NCBI GenBank assembly: GCA_051883455.1
Contig: JBJETT010000004.1
Location: 124,001-188,000, forward strand
Length of the DNA stretch: 64,000 nucleotides
DNA from: HGM11368 sp051883455
GTDB taxonomy: Bacteria; Bacillota; Clostridia; Christensenellales; UBA3700
Reading direction: 5' to 3'
This document shows positions 35,374-42,618 of this stretch, one piece after another. Below the pieces are notes generated by a model. The model did not search any database. It saw only the letters and a list, made by a program, of their open reading frames with translations, and had not been told where the DNA came from. The translations under genes were made by a program, and so were the position numbers. Position 1 is the first letter of the stretch, and each line of letters begins with the position of its first letter.

Positions 35374-35396
35374 CAATCGACAGCCTAGACTGCCAA
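35370..35396. promoter_or_regulatory. CIRCE-like HrcA operator, copy 2
   Basis: TTAGCAATC, 9 bases, GACTGCCAA (one and two mismatches to the CIRCE arms). It is shifted 23 bases from copy 1 and shares its first four bases with the end of it. Confidence 0.65.
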
Positions 35397-35404
35397 CATT
35401 TGAT

Positions 35405-35433
35405 ATTATAACACGGAAAGTAGGCAAAGTAAA
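35405..35433 (-). promoter_or_regulatory. groES-groEL promoter
   Basis: On the minus strand: TTTACT, 17-base spacer, TATAAT. The CIRCE-like sites overlap the predicted transcript start region just downstream. Confidence 0.8.
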
Positions 35434-35462
35434 TATATTTATGTAAATTATTTGCAAATATC

Positions 35463-35590
35463 TTCAAACGCCGAATATGCGTCGCAATACTGCGTCGAAC
35501 TTGCGTTTGCGTGGCGGTCACATACGCTTTAGTATGCTCCCTTACGCAATACTCGTTCTCCTTGTCTTGCTCGCATCTTCGGCGTTTGAA
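35463..35590. repeat. 128-bp element with 19-bp terminal inverted repeats (MITE-like or hairpin repeat)
   Basis: The left end TTCAAACGCCGAATATGCG and the right end CGCATCTTCGGCGTTTGAA are inverted copies with one mismatch in 19. The inside is richer in GC than the flanks and has a smaller hairpin (CATAC...GTATG). No transposase, and no clear target-site duplication. Frames crossing it on the minus strand are not considered genes. Confidence 0.65.
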
Positions 35591-35674
35591 CCTAAACAAA
35601 AAGACTGCTAGCCTGACTCGCAATTTGGGCGTTTGAACCTAAACAAAAAGACTCCTAGCCTGACTCGCAATTTG
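35581..35674. repeat. tandem duplication of a 47-bp unit
   Basis: Units at 35581-35627 and 35628-35674 differ at one base. Each begins GGCGTTTGAACCTAAAC and ends GACTCGCAATTTG. A partial third unit begins at 35675. The unit begins with the right end of the 128-bp inverted-repeat element. A 24-base stretch at 35564-35587 is also repeated at 35702-35725 with one mismatch. Confidence 0.85.
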
Positions 35675-35829
35675 GGCGTTTGAACTTGGTATTTTGTCTG
35701 CGTCTTGCTCGCATTTTCGGCGTTTATGTGTATATTTTGCCGTGATGCTTGCCGAGGTGGCTTTTTTATTTGTGAAGAATACTGATATAAATATATATAA
35801 TTATTTATCTTATTATATCCATTTTTATC

Positions 35830-35858
35830 TTGTTTTAGTTGGCGAGATATGATACAAT
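35830..35858 (+). promoter_or_regulatory. promoter of the dCMP deaminase gene
   Basis: TTGTTT, 17-base spacer, TACAAT. Its position rules out the in-frame ATG at 35857 and supports the start at 35887. Confidence 0.65.
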
Positions 35859-35886
35859 GTCTATAGAAAAATTGTTGAGGTACTTT

Positions 35887-36333
35887 ATGGATAAATGGGA
35901 TGCAAGATTTTTGGAAATGGCGGAATTGGTTGCGACTTGGTCTAGCTGTTACAAGCCTGATAGACACGTGGGCGCGGTCATTGTCAAGGATAAGAGAATT
36001 TTGACTACGGGCTACAACGGCGCTAGCAGTGGCATTAGTAGCTGCGTAGAGAGGGGCTGTTGTATCCGCAACGATATGGGCATTGCTTCCGGCACCAGAC
36101 ACGAGATTTGTTACGCCGTACACGCAGAGCAAAATGCTATTATTCAAGCGGCAAGACTTGGCGTATCGCTCATCGGTAGTACGCTATATTGCACGCATCA
36201 ACCTTGCACTATTTGCGCCAAGATGATAATCAATGCGGGCATCACTCGTGTGGTTTATAAGCACGGCTATCCCGATGAATTTGGTATGAAAATGTTTGAG
36301 CAAGCGGGCGTAGTCGTAGAACAGCTGTCTTAA
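35887..36333 (+). CDS. deoxycytidylate (dCMP) deaminase family protein
   Basis: A 148-residue zinc deaminase that should convert dCMP to dUMP for dTMP synthesis; the Firmicutes relative is ComEB. Zinc and catalytic residues are His79-Ala-Glu81 in VHAEQNAI and Cys107/Cys110 in PCTICAKM. An early extra Cys/His set (CVERGCC, H72) matches the dCMP deaminase insert. The start at 35887 has TGAGG 6 bases upstream and follows a promoter; longer starts would lie at or above the -10 box. A terminator follows. Confidence 0.9.
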   Translation: MDKWDARFLEMAELVATWSSCYKPDRHVGAVIVKDKRILTTGYNGASSGISSCVERGCCIRNDMGIASGTRHEICYAVHAEQNAIIQAARLGVSLIGSTLYCTHQPCTICAKMIINAGITRVVYKHGYPDEFGMKMFEQAGVVVEQLS

Positions 36334-36440
36334 CTTGCAAAGTTTGTTTGATTGCTACTAGAAACGTAGGCAATTTGAACGTAACGAGATACAAAATATA
36401 ATATAATACCAATATCTATATTATAAATAATATCAATATT

Positions 36441-36467
36441 ATCGACGTCGTTAGACGTCGATTTTTT
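36441..36467 (+). terminator. terminator after the dCMP deaminase gene
   Basis: TCGACGTC, loop GTTA, GACGTCGA, then six Ts. It abuts the next promoter. Confidence 0.9.
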
Positions 36468-36470
36468 GTG

Positions 36471-36498
36471 TTTAACAAAAGAAAAAATCTCGTATAAT
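36471..36498 (+). promoter_or_regulatory. promoter of the SPOR-like membrane protein gene
   Basis: TTTAAC, 16-base spacer, TATAAT. The message would start about 20 bases before the ATG at 36526. Confidence 0.6.
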
Positions 36499-36525
36499 AG
36501 GCAACTTTTCGACATATTCATTATT

Positions 36526-37467
36526 ATGGATTATTCAAAATTTTATCTTCGCAATCGTTCTATCGACGAGTCGGACGACCTATCGGGAGAAGAATTTTCG
36601 CCACAAATCGTCTACATAGACTATCCTAAGGTAAGGGATAGACAAGTGGATTTTGATTATGAAGTATCGCCCGAAGAAGTTGCCTTGGACGTGGACACCG
36701 AGCAAAAAACCGACAAAAAAGCTCGCAAAAATGGGCGAGGCATGCTAAATAAAGTATCAATATTCGTGCTAACCATCATAATAGTGGTGCTTTCGACATT
36801 TGTGATAAGTGACTTCGTCGTGGACGGCAAGCTGATGACGGCTTGGGGACAAATGGTAGATAGAAAAAACGTAGAAAAGACTTACTATTTGGTAGGAATA
36901 GACAGCTTTGACGATTACGATACTGCCAAAGTGAGTGCGTTAGAATTTAGGAAAGGCGGAGCAAGTGGGAATATAGTCAAGGATAATGAAAAATATCTTG
37001 TCATAGGTAATCTATTTGCTGAACGTGAGCAGGCGGAAAAGGTAGCCGGCAACTATGAAAACGGCTGTGTTAAAGAGGTTAATATATTGCGCCTCAAGGT
37101 CAAAGACAAAGATTTGAATAGCATAATAGAAAGTAACGGATCGTATTATGCCGAAATAATCGAGGCTTTGATAGCGTTGCAATACGATTACGAGCAAAAC
37201 TACGGCGATTTGAGCGTCGTTAAGAGCGAAATTGCCAAGTTAAAGAGTAATATCGCCGTGCAAAAGGCGTATTTTGAGAGTAAGACTGCAGGATACGAGG
37301 GGCAAAAAGTCGTTGAGGATATATCTTTGGATATGGGGATATGCTTTGCGTTGTTGTCTAATATTGAGACTACGGGACAGCAAAAAGCTAACGTACTCAG
37401 CGATATTAGGTATTATGCAGTACAAATCGCGCTAAATAGCAAAGATCTAAGACAAAAATACTCATAA
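36526..37467 (+). CDS. single-pass membrane protein with a SPOR-like extracellular domain (hypothetical)
   Basis: I do not recognise a named gene. The 313-residue product has an acidic, probably disordered cytosolic N-terminus (1-65), a basic patch (KKARKNGRG), one membrane span at about 77-97, and an outside part. Residues ~119-192 read TYYLVGIDSFDDYDTAKVSA... then YLVIGNLFAEREQAEKVA, a repeated beta-alpha pattern like SPOR domains, which bind denuded peptidoglycan. A helical C-terminal region follows. No clear Shine-Dalgarno site precedes the ATG. It could be a division or sporulation wall-binding protein; this is inferred only from the fold pattern. Confidence 0.6.
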   Translation: MDYSKFYLRNRSIDESDDLSGEEFSPQIVYIDYPKVRDRQVDFDYEVSPEEVALDVDTEQKTDKKARKNGRGMLNKVSIFVLTIIIVVLSTFVISDFVVDGKLMTAWGQMVDRKNVEKTYYLVGIDSFDDYDTAKVSALEFRKGGASGNIVKDNEKYLVIGNLFAEREQAEKVAGNYENGCVKEVNILRLKVKDKDLNSIIESNGSYYAEIIEALIALQYDYEQNYGDLSVVKSEIAKLKSNIAVQKAYFESKTAGYEGQKVVEDISLDMGICFALLSNIETTGQQKANVLSDIRYYAVQIALNSKDLRQKYS

Positions 37468-37492
37468 AAATAGCCGACGGAAAACCGTCGGC
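37466..37492 (-). terminator. terminator of the SRP RNA gene
   Basis: On the minus strand: GCCGACGG, loop TTTT, CCGTCGGC, then TATTTTTATG. It directly follows the mature SRP RNA. Confidence 0.9.
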
Positions 37493-37502
37493 GTCGTCGT
37501 CA

Positions 37503-37773
37503 AGGTTGTGCATCTATCGTCGACAAGAACTACCCAAGCGTGACTCAGACAGTTGACTCCCTCAAAGCTACCTCGTGGCACATCGCACGATCTGCTTAAT
37601 GCTGCTGCGGTCAAGCCCTGACATGGTTCACAGGGTGCAATTGCACAAGACCTTGTTATCAACGTCACTTATCTGAGGCGGACCTTGCATAGCTCAGGCC
37701 TAAGATAGCCTTCAGCTCTGCTGTAGCGGATTGCAGATACAGGGCACCGCTAGCTCCCCACCTAGCACAACGA
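37503..37773 (-). ncRNA. ffs: signal recognition particle RNA, large Bacillus type with Alu domain
   Basis: About 270 nt on the minus strand. The 5' part GTGCTAGGTGGGGAG...GCGGTGCCCTGTA...CTGCAATCCGCT is nearly identical in pattern to the Bacillus scRNA Alu domain. The S domain has TGAACCATGTCAGG and AGCAGCATTAAG, the Ffh-binding symmetric loop, followed by GTGCCACGAGGTAGC. The ends pair (GTTGTGC with GCACAAC). The apical loop, normally GGAA, is replaced by a TTGACC hexaloop. It has a consensus promoter and terminator. It works with Ffh and FtsY to target proteins to the membrane. Confidence 0.97.
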
Positions 37774-37777
37774 TAAT

Positions 37778-37806
37778 AGTATATATTTTTTTTGAAGATA
37801 TGTCAA
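37778..37806 (-). promoter_or_regulatory. SRP RNA promoter
   Basis: On the minus strand: perfect TTGACA, 17-base spacer, TATACT. The predicted RNA start about 7 bases on matches the folded 5' end. Confidence 0.9.
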
Positions 37807-37947
37807 CAGTATATTTTGAACAAATTTTTGGTATTGTTGCTGTTTTTGGCGCATAAGTTAGTGTTGAGAAAGCCAATATTTTAGCATTTTTGACAAAAAT
37901 TGACAAAATTCGATTGGCAGGTTTTGTTACAATCTAAGGAGTGAAAA

Positions 37948-38706
37948 ATGATATTTAGCATCACAAAAAAAGCGATAATTGCAACGGTTTTGTTGGTGGT
38001 ATTTTGCGCAGTAGGAGTCGTTGCCGTGTTAAACGGTGACGTTCAAGCCGTATACAACGGCAAGATCGAGAGAAAAATCCCGGTCTACAACGTGGATAGG
38101 GACGACAAACTGGTAGCTTTGACCTTTGACGCTGCTTGGGGTGGTGATAAGACCGAGCAAATATTGGAGCTACTCAACAAATACGGCGTCAAAGCGACGT
38201 TTTTCTTGGTGGGCTTTTGGATTGATAAGTATCCTGATTTGGTTAAGAAGATTGACGAGGCGGGTATGGAGATAGGCAATCACTCCAAAAATCATTACAA
38301 TATGAGCAAGCTTGACGACAATACAAAGTGCGAAGAGATAGATTACGTCAATGCAAAAATTGTGGAATTGACAGGCAAAACGCCTAAATTCTTTAGGGCG
38401 CCTTTTGGAGATTACAACAATGCTTTGATGAGCGTATTGGAGCAAAAATCTATGATTGGTATACAATGGGACGTCGATTCGCTAGATTGGAAGGGCTTGA
38501 GCGGACAAGATATTGCCAAGAGAACGTCTAAAGCTAAGTCGGGCTCGATAATATTGTGCCACAACAACAGCGACAATATTTTGGACGCCATACCTCTGAT
38601 GATATCTAACTTACAAAACCAAGGCTACAAGCTGGTGACTATGAGCGAGTTGGTCTATCAAGAGAATTATTACGTGGACAACAATGGAATTCAACATCTA
38701 AAGTAA
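37948..38706 (+). CDS. polysaccharide deacetylase, PdaB/YlxY-like
   Basis: A 252-residue exported NodB-fold deacetylase. An N-terminal signal anchor (about 8-28) leads to the catalytic domain. VALTFDAAWG carries Asp61, the PdaB-type variant of TFDDG, and NHSKNH supplies His112 and His116 for the metal. FFRAPFGDYN and SIILCHNN are the later motifs. Such enzymes remove acetyl groups from N-acetylglucosamine or N-acetylmuramate in the wall or spore cortex. AAGGAG precedes the ATG, and an extended -10 (TGTTACAAT) lies just upstream. It is likely co-transcribed with the SSB-like gene 11 bases downstream. Confidence 0.88.
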   Translation: MIFSITKKAIIATVLLVVFCAVGVVAVLNGDVQAVYNGKIERKIPVYNVDRDDKLVALTFDAAWGGDKTEQILELLNKYGVKATFFLVGFWIDKYPDLVKKIDEAGMEIGNHSKNHYNMSKLDDNTKCEEIDYVNAKIVELTGKTPKFFRAPFGDYNNALMSVLEQKSMIGIQWDVDSLDWKGLSGQDIAKRTSKAKSGSIILCHNNSDNILDAIPLMISNLQNQGYKLVTMSELVYQENYYVDNNGIQHLK

Positions 38707-38717
38707 AGGAGGACATA

Positions 38718-39380
38718 ATGAATTACGAACAGATGAACAATAATCAATTGACGCTTACGGGCGTTGTCAGCAAAGTACCTAAGTTTTCACACGAGGTATT
38801 CAAAGAAGGCTTTTTTGAGACTTCATTGTCGGTGACTAGATTGTCGGGACAAGTGGATGAAGTGCCTATCACCGTATCGGAGCGACTGCTATTGCAACAC
38901 GATATTAAGGTCGGCGATAGAATTAGCGTGGTAGGGCAGTTTCGTAGTTACAACAAGGTCGAGGGAGAAAAGTCACGCTTATTATTGACGGCTTTCGTTA
39001 GAGATATCGTCGAGGTGGATAGCGTCAATTCCAACAATATCGAGATAGTAGGTTACGTATGCAAAATGCCCGTCTATCGTACAACGCCCTTCAAGAGAGA
39101 AATATGCGATATGCTTATTGCCGTCAACCGAGCGTACAATAAGTCTGATTATATCCCTTGTATATTGTGGGGAAGAAACGCAAGATTTTCTAGCACGCTG
39201 TCGATAGGAACAAAATTGGCTCTGACGGGTAGAATACAATCGAGAACTTACGTCAAGACTTTGGAGGATATGACCACGCAAGAAAGGGTGGCTTACGAGG
39301 TGTCGGTGAGCAAAATCGAGGTAGTTCCCGAGGACTTTGACGACAAGGAAAAGAGCCGAATTGCCTCTACATTGTTCTAA
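38718..39380 (+). CDS. SSB-like protein with two OB folds
   Basis: A 220-residue protein made of two similar halves. Residues ~10-95 (LTLTGVVSKVPKFSHEV..., VGDRISVVGQFRSYN) and ~105-205 (IEIVGYVCKMPVYRTTPF..., DYIPCILWGRNARFS, GTKLALTGRIQSRTY) each read as a single-stranded DNA-binding OB fold. The acidic C-terminal DDDIPF tip of true SSB is missing (it ends IASTLF), so it is probably not the main replicative SSB. Similar double-OB proteins are annotated as SSB in Clostridia. AAAGGAGG precedes the ATG. Confidence 0.75.
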   Translation: MNYEQMNNNQLTLTGVVSKVPKFSHEVFKEGFFETSLSVTRLSGQVDEVPITVSERLLLQHDIKVGDRISVVGQFRSYNKVEGEKSRLLLTAFVRDIVEVDSVNSNNIEIVGYVCKMPVYRTTPFKREICDMLIAVNRAYNKSDYIPCILWGRNARFSSTLSIGTKLALTGRIQSRTYVKTLEDMTTQERVAYEVSVSKIEVVPEDFDDKEKSRIASTLF

Positions 39381-39501
39381 ATTATGCTAAATTGTATAAT
39401 AATATCGCAAAAATTATAAATATTATTTATATATTTTGATTTATTTATCGGGTTAGTTATAGTTATTGTAGTTAGATAACTCGCAACCGATATTACGAAA
39501 T

Positions 39502-39538
39502 AAAATCTCTCGATTTGCTCAATAGTCGGGAGATTTTT
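39502..39538 (+). terminator. terminator in the gap before yggS
   Basis: AAAATCTCTCGA, loop, TCGGGAGATTTTT. It lies in a 243-base AT-rich gap with no gene. Confidence 0.7.
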
Positions 39539-39576
39539 GCTACGTTGAGGGAGATTTTTGCAAAATATAAAAATTA

Positions 39577-39605
39577 TTTACTTATTATAAAAGATATGTT
39601 ACAAT
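39577..39605 (+). promoter_or_regulatory. promoter of yggS-sepF-lspA-rluD
   Basis: TTTACT, 17-base spacer ending in TGT (extended -10), TACAAT, 19 bases before the yggS ATG. Confidence 0.75.
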
Positions 39606-39623
39606 ATATGCAAGGTAAGCGTT

Positions 39624-40319
39624 ATGGATAGAGAAGAAATCGAAGAAAATCTTGCGAGCGTCATGAAAAACGTTCAAGCTGCCAAGCAAGGCATAGAGGG
39701 TTATGACGTCAAAATTATTGCCGTAACTAAGACTAAACCTATTGAGCTCATTGACACGATAGCTAGGTATAATTTGTTTGAGGACGTGGGTGAAAACTAC
39801 GTACAAGAATTGGTGGCTAAATATCCCGTTGCGCCCAATCTCAAATGGCACATGATAGGTCAGTTGCAGAGCAATAAGGTCAAATATATCATAGACAAGG
39901 TGTGCCTTATACACTCGCTAGATAGAGAGAGCTTGGCATCAGAGATTGACAAACAAGCCAAAAAGCACGGCATCAAAGCCAACTGTTTGATAGAAATCAA
40001 TATGGGAAGCGAGTTGTCTAAGGGCGGAATAGAGAAGGAAGATTTGATAGATTTTGCTACTCTTGTGAGCGAAAAATATCCAAATATAGCTTTGCGCGGA
40101 ATTATGGCGATTATGCCTAACCTAGGCGAGTGTGAACAACTAAAAAATTTGTACGTCGAATTTAGAGCCTTGTTCGAAACTCTCAAAAAGCAAATGGAAG
40201 GCAAGCAAAATATTGATATTTTGTCTTGCGGAATGACTAACGATTACGGGTACGCAATCAAGTACGCGCAACCTACTTATATACGAATAGGCAGAGCACT
40301 CTTCGGGGCTCGCTGCTAG
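39624..40319 (+). CDS. yggS: YggS/PLPBP family pyridoxal phosphate homeostasis protein
   Basis: A 231-residue alanine-racemase-fold protein that carries pyridoxal phosphate but has no known enzyme reaction. IIAVTKTKP holds the PLP Lys, ENYVQELVAK, WHMIGQLQSNK, GSELSKGG and SCGMTNDYGYAIKYA...RIGRALFG are the family motifs. In Firmicutes the gene (ylmE) usually sits just before sepF (ylmF), as here, nine bases apart. Its promoter and AAGG site are upstream. Confidence 0.95.
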   Translation: MDREEIEENLASVMKNVQAAKQGIEGYDVKIIAVTKTKPIELIDTIARYNLFEDVGENYVQELVAKYPVAPNLKWHMIGQLQSNKVKYIIDKVCLIHSLDRESLASEIDKQAKKHGIKANCLIEINMGSELSKGGIEKEDLIDFATLVSEKYPNIALRGIMAIMPNLGECEQLKNLYVEFRALFETLKKQMEGKQNIDILSCGMTNDYGYAIKYAQPTYIRIGRALFGARC

Positions 40320-40327
40320 GAGGAAAC

Positions 40328-41005
40328 ATGGACGATAGAAATAACAATTTTCAAGACGATAACGGTAGATTTGTACCGAGAAGAAACGGCGACTTTAGTC
40401 AAAGCAGACCTAGCGCCGACCGTGATTACGTGCAGCGTTCGTCTTACGGCGCACAGCCTACGCCTATCGTGAGAAATCCGCAAACCTATCCTTCTCAGCC
40501 GCCTCAATTTGGCGCTGGAGCACCACAACAGCCATACGGGGCTCAACCTTACGGCGCGCAGCCTTATTCGGGACAGCAGTATGGCGCTCAGCCTTCCTAT
40601 CCTCGCGAAGAAGAGTTCGATTATGACGTCAACAATCAACAATACAGCGCACCTGTGCAGTATTCTCAACCGCCTAAGAAAAAACGCGGATTTTTCTCGT
40701 TTGGCAAGAGGGAAGAAAACAATGAGCAGACGGGTGGTGGAAGCTATAACAACGTGATAATCACTTACCCAAAGACGATACAAGACGTGCAGGCGATTAT
40801 CGACAGCTTGCGCAATAGACAGGCTATCATCGTGGACATGTCCAAAATCAACGACAAGGGTTGTCAAAGAATTATGGACTATCTTTCGGGGGCAATTTAC
40901 GCCTTGGGCGGTGCTCAACAGCGAATTGCCGACAGTATGTTTTTGTTTACCCCTGACGGAGTTAGTATTCAAGGTCCGTCTGATCTAAAAAAGCGTTATG
41001 ATTAA
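40328..41005 (+). CDS. sepF: cell division protein SepF with a long low-complexity N-terminal extension
   Basis: A 225-residue protein whose last ~85 residues (NNVIITYPKTIQDVQAIIDSL, QAIIVDMSKIND, GAIYALGGAQQRIADSMFLFTPDGV) are the SepF core, which bundles FtsZ filaments and ties them to the membrane. SepF normally begins with a short amphipathic helix. Here the first ~115 residues are Tyr/Gln/Pro-rich with a repeated PYGAQ motif (about 69-88), and a basic-aromatic stretch KKKRGFFSFGKR at 117-128 looks like the displaced anchor. AGGAGG precedes the ATG; lspA overlaps the end. Confidence 0.93.
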   Translation: MDDRNNNFQDDNGRFVPRRNGDFSQSRPSADRDYVQRSSYGAQPTPIVRNPQTYPSQPPQFGAGAPQQPYGAQPYGAQPYSGQQYGAQPSYPREEEFDYDVNNQQYSAPVQYSQPPKKKRGFFSFGKREENNEQTGGGSYNNVIITYPKTIQDVQAIIDSLRNRQAIIVDMSKINDKGCQRIMDYLSGAIYALGGAQQRIADSMFLFTPDGVSIQGPSDLKKRYD

Positions 41006-41567
41006 AAAACTCGGTCTAAAAAAAGTATTAGCTGAACTAGGCTTGTTAGTAGCGGTTTTGGTGATTGATTTGTTGTCAAAATCGCTTGTTTTTGCCTTTC
41101 TTGCCGACAAAAAATCAGGGCGATACGAATTGATTGAGGGGATATTTGCCTTGCAAGAAGCGCACAACTACGGGGCTTCGTTTGGGATATTCGAGGGCAA
41201 GCAGACTATGCTCGTGGTCTTGACTGCCGTAGTTATGGTCTTGCTGATTGCGTTACTTATCGCTAAGCCACAGCTGCCTACGTTGATGCGTAGCGGTGTT
41301 ATATTGATAATCGGTGGCGGTGTAGGCAATCTTGTTGACCGTATAGCGATTGGATACGTGAGAGATTTTATTGATTATACCTTTTTGGACACCTTTTTTG
41401 GCATAGATTTTGCTATTGGCAATATAGCCGACATATTCTTGTTGGTAGGCACCTTTATGGTGATAATTTACGTGGTTTTCCAAGCAAAAGAAGAGGACTT
41501 TTTTAAGCCTAAACAACCTAAAAACGATAATTTGGAGCCTAAAAGCGAGGTAAACGACGGTGAATAA
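40998..41567 (+). CDS. lspA: lipoprotein signal peptidase II
   Basis: A 189-residue membrane aspartyl protease that cleaves lipoprotein signal peptides after Lgt has acted. Four spans are visible. The conserved NYGASFGIFEG, the GGVGNLVDR segment with a catalytic Asp and the FAIGNIADIFL segment with the second Asp are present. A hydrophilic C-terminal tail follows. The ATG overlaps the sepF end by eight bases, and its own end overlaps rluD, so the four genes are coupled. Confidence 0.95.
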   Translation: MIKKLGLKKVLAELGLLVAVLVIDLLSKSLVFAFLADKKSGRYELIEGIFALQEAHNYGASFGIFEGKQTMLVVLTAVVMVLLIALLIAKPQLPTLMRSGVILIIGGGVGNLVDRIAIGYVRDFIDYTFLDTFFGIDFAIGNIADIFLLVGTFMVIIYVVFQAKEEDFFKPKQPKNDNLEPKSEVNDGE

Positions 41568-42474
41568 AATTGTCGTCAGTGACGCCGATATAGGCAAAAG
41601 GCTAGATTTGTTTTTGTCCGAAGAGATAGATGAGAGTAGGTCTTACGTTAAAAATTTGACCGAGCAAGGACTAGTTTTAGTCAACGGTAAAGTCGTCAAG
41701 GCGGGATATAGCCTCAAAAACGGCGACGTGATAGAGTATGAACTGCCTGAGATTAAGCAGCTCGATCTAACCCCCGCGGACATTCCTATTGACGTGGTTT
41801 ACGAGGACGATGACGTTGCCGTAATCAACAAAGCACAAGGTATGGTAGTGCATCCTGCTCCGGGGTCTTACGACAATACCCTTGTCAACGCACTGCTTTT
41901 TAGGCTTAAATCGCTCAGTTCTATCAACGGCGTGGCTCGACCGGGTATAGTGCATAGGCTTGATAAGGATACGTCGGGACTGTTGGTAGTTGCCAAAAAC
42001 GACGACGCGCACGTAGATTTGCAAAGCCAAATATCAAGCAAAGAGGCTAAGAGATATTATATCGCACTAGTTGACGGTGTTATAAATAAGGATGAAGGAG
42101 TAATAGATACCTTTATCGACCGCAGTCAAAAGGATAGAAAGATGATGTCTGTGAGTAGGGAAGGTAAGGGAAGACGTGCGATAACGCACTTTAAGGTGTT
42201 GGAAAGATTGGGCGGATATAGCTTGGTTGAGTACGAATTGAAGACGGGGCGCACTCATCAAATAAGAGTCCACAGTAAGCATATCGGTCACCCTATAGTC
42301 GGCGATAGTGTATACGGTGGCTCGACGAACTTGTACGACCAAGGTCAACTGCTGCACGCTTTTAGGTTGCAGTTTACGCACCCTAGGACGAAACAGCTGA
42401 TGACCTTTGAAGCTCCTTTGCCTAAATATTTCTCCGATATACTTGCTAAGCTTAGAGAAAAATATGTTAAATAA
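41560..42474 (+). CDS. rluD: RluD-family 23S rRNA pseudouridine synthase
   Basis: A 304-residue enzyme with an N-terminal S4 domain (DADIGKRLDLFLSEEIDESRSYVKNL) followed by the pseudouridine synthase domain. GIVHRLDKDTSGLLVVAK carries the catalytic Asp, and ELKTGRTHQIRVHSKHIGHPIVGDSVYG is typical. A GTG start at 41560 overlaps the lspA stop. The lspA-rluD pairing (lspA-rluD/ylyB) is common in Firmicutes. The exact target (U1911/1915/1917 or other) cannot be told by eye. Confidence 0.93.
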   Translation: MNKIVVSDADIGKRLDLFLSEEIDESRSYVKNLTEQGLVLVNGKVVKAGYSLKNGDVIEYELPEIKQLDLTPADIPIDVVYEDDDVAVINKAQGMVVHPAPGSYDNTLVNALLFRLKSLSSINGVARPGIVHRLDKDTSGLLVVAKNDDAHVDLQSQISSKEAKRYYIALVDGVINKDEGVIDTFIDRSQKDRKMMSVSREGKGRRAITHFKVLERLGGYSLVEYELKTGRTHQIRVHSKHIGHPIVGDSVYGGSTNLYDQGQLLHAFRLQFTHPRTKQLMTFEAPLPKYFSDILAKLREKYVK

Positions 42475-42475
42475 A

Positions 42476-42511
42476 TACCCTTGAACGCTAATTGCTCAAG
42501 GGTGTTTTTTT
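42476..42511 (+). terminator. terminator after rluD
   Basis: ACCCTTGA, loop, TCAAGGGT, then GTTTTTTT. Confidence 0.85.
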
Positions 42512-42618
42512 GTCTAAAATTCAATAATCTTTTTGCGAAAAATCTCTATATAGTCCAAAATTATTCTAAATTAAAGCAAATATTAGTATTATTTTCGTAA
42601 AAATATAATCAATACTTA

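Noticed and set aside
35581..35674. 47-bp direct repeats considered as a CRISPR array
   Set aside because: The units abut with no unique spacers, only two full copies exist, and no cas genes are in the window.
35857..35886. Upstream in-frame ATG for the dCMP deaminase
   Set aside because: It overlaps the -10 box (TACAAT, 35853-35858), so it would not be in the message; ATG 35887 has a ribosome site.
35309..36147. Minus-strand frames of 104 and 179 codons with similar FLFRFKR-type segments
   Set aside because: The similarity comes from the DNA tandem repeat crossing both frames; one overlaps the groES start and its promoter, the other the dCMP deaminase gene on the opposite strand. No ribosome site.
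37462..37668. Minus-strand 68-codon frame
   Set aside because: It lies entirely within the SRP RNA and its terminator.
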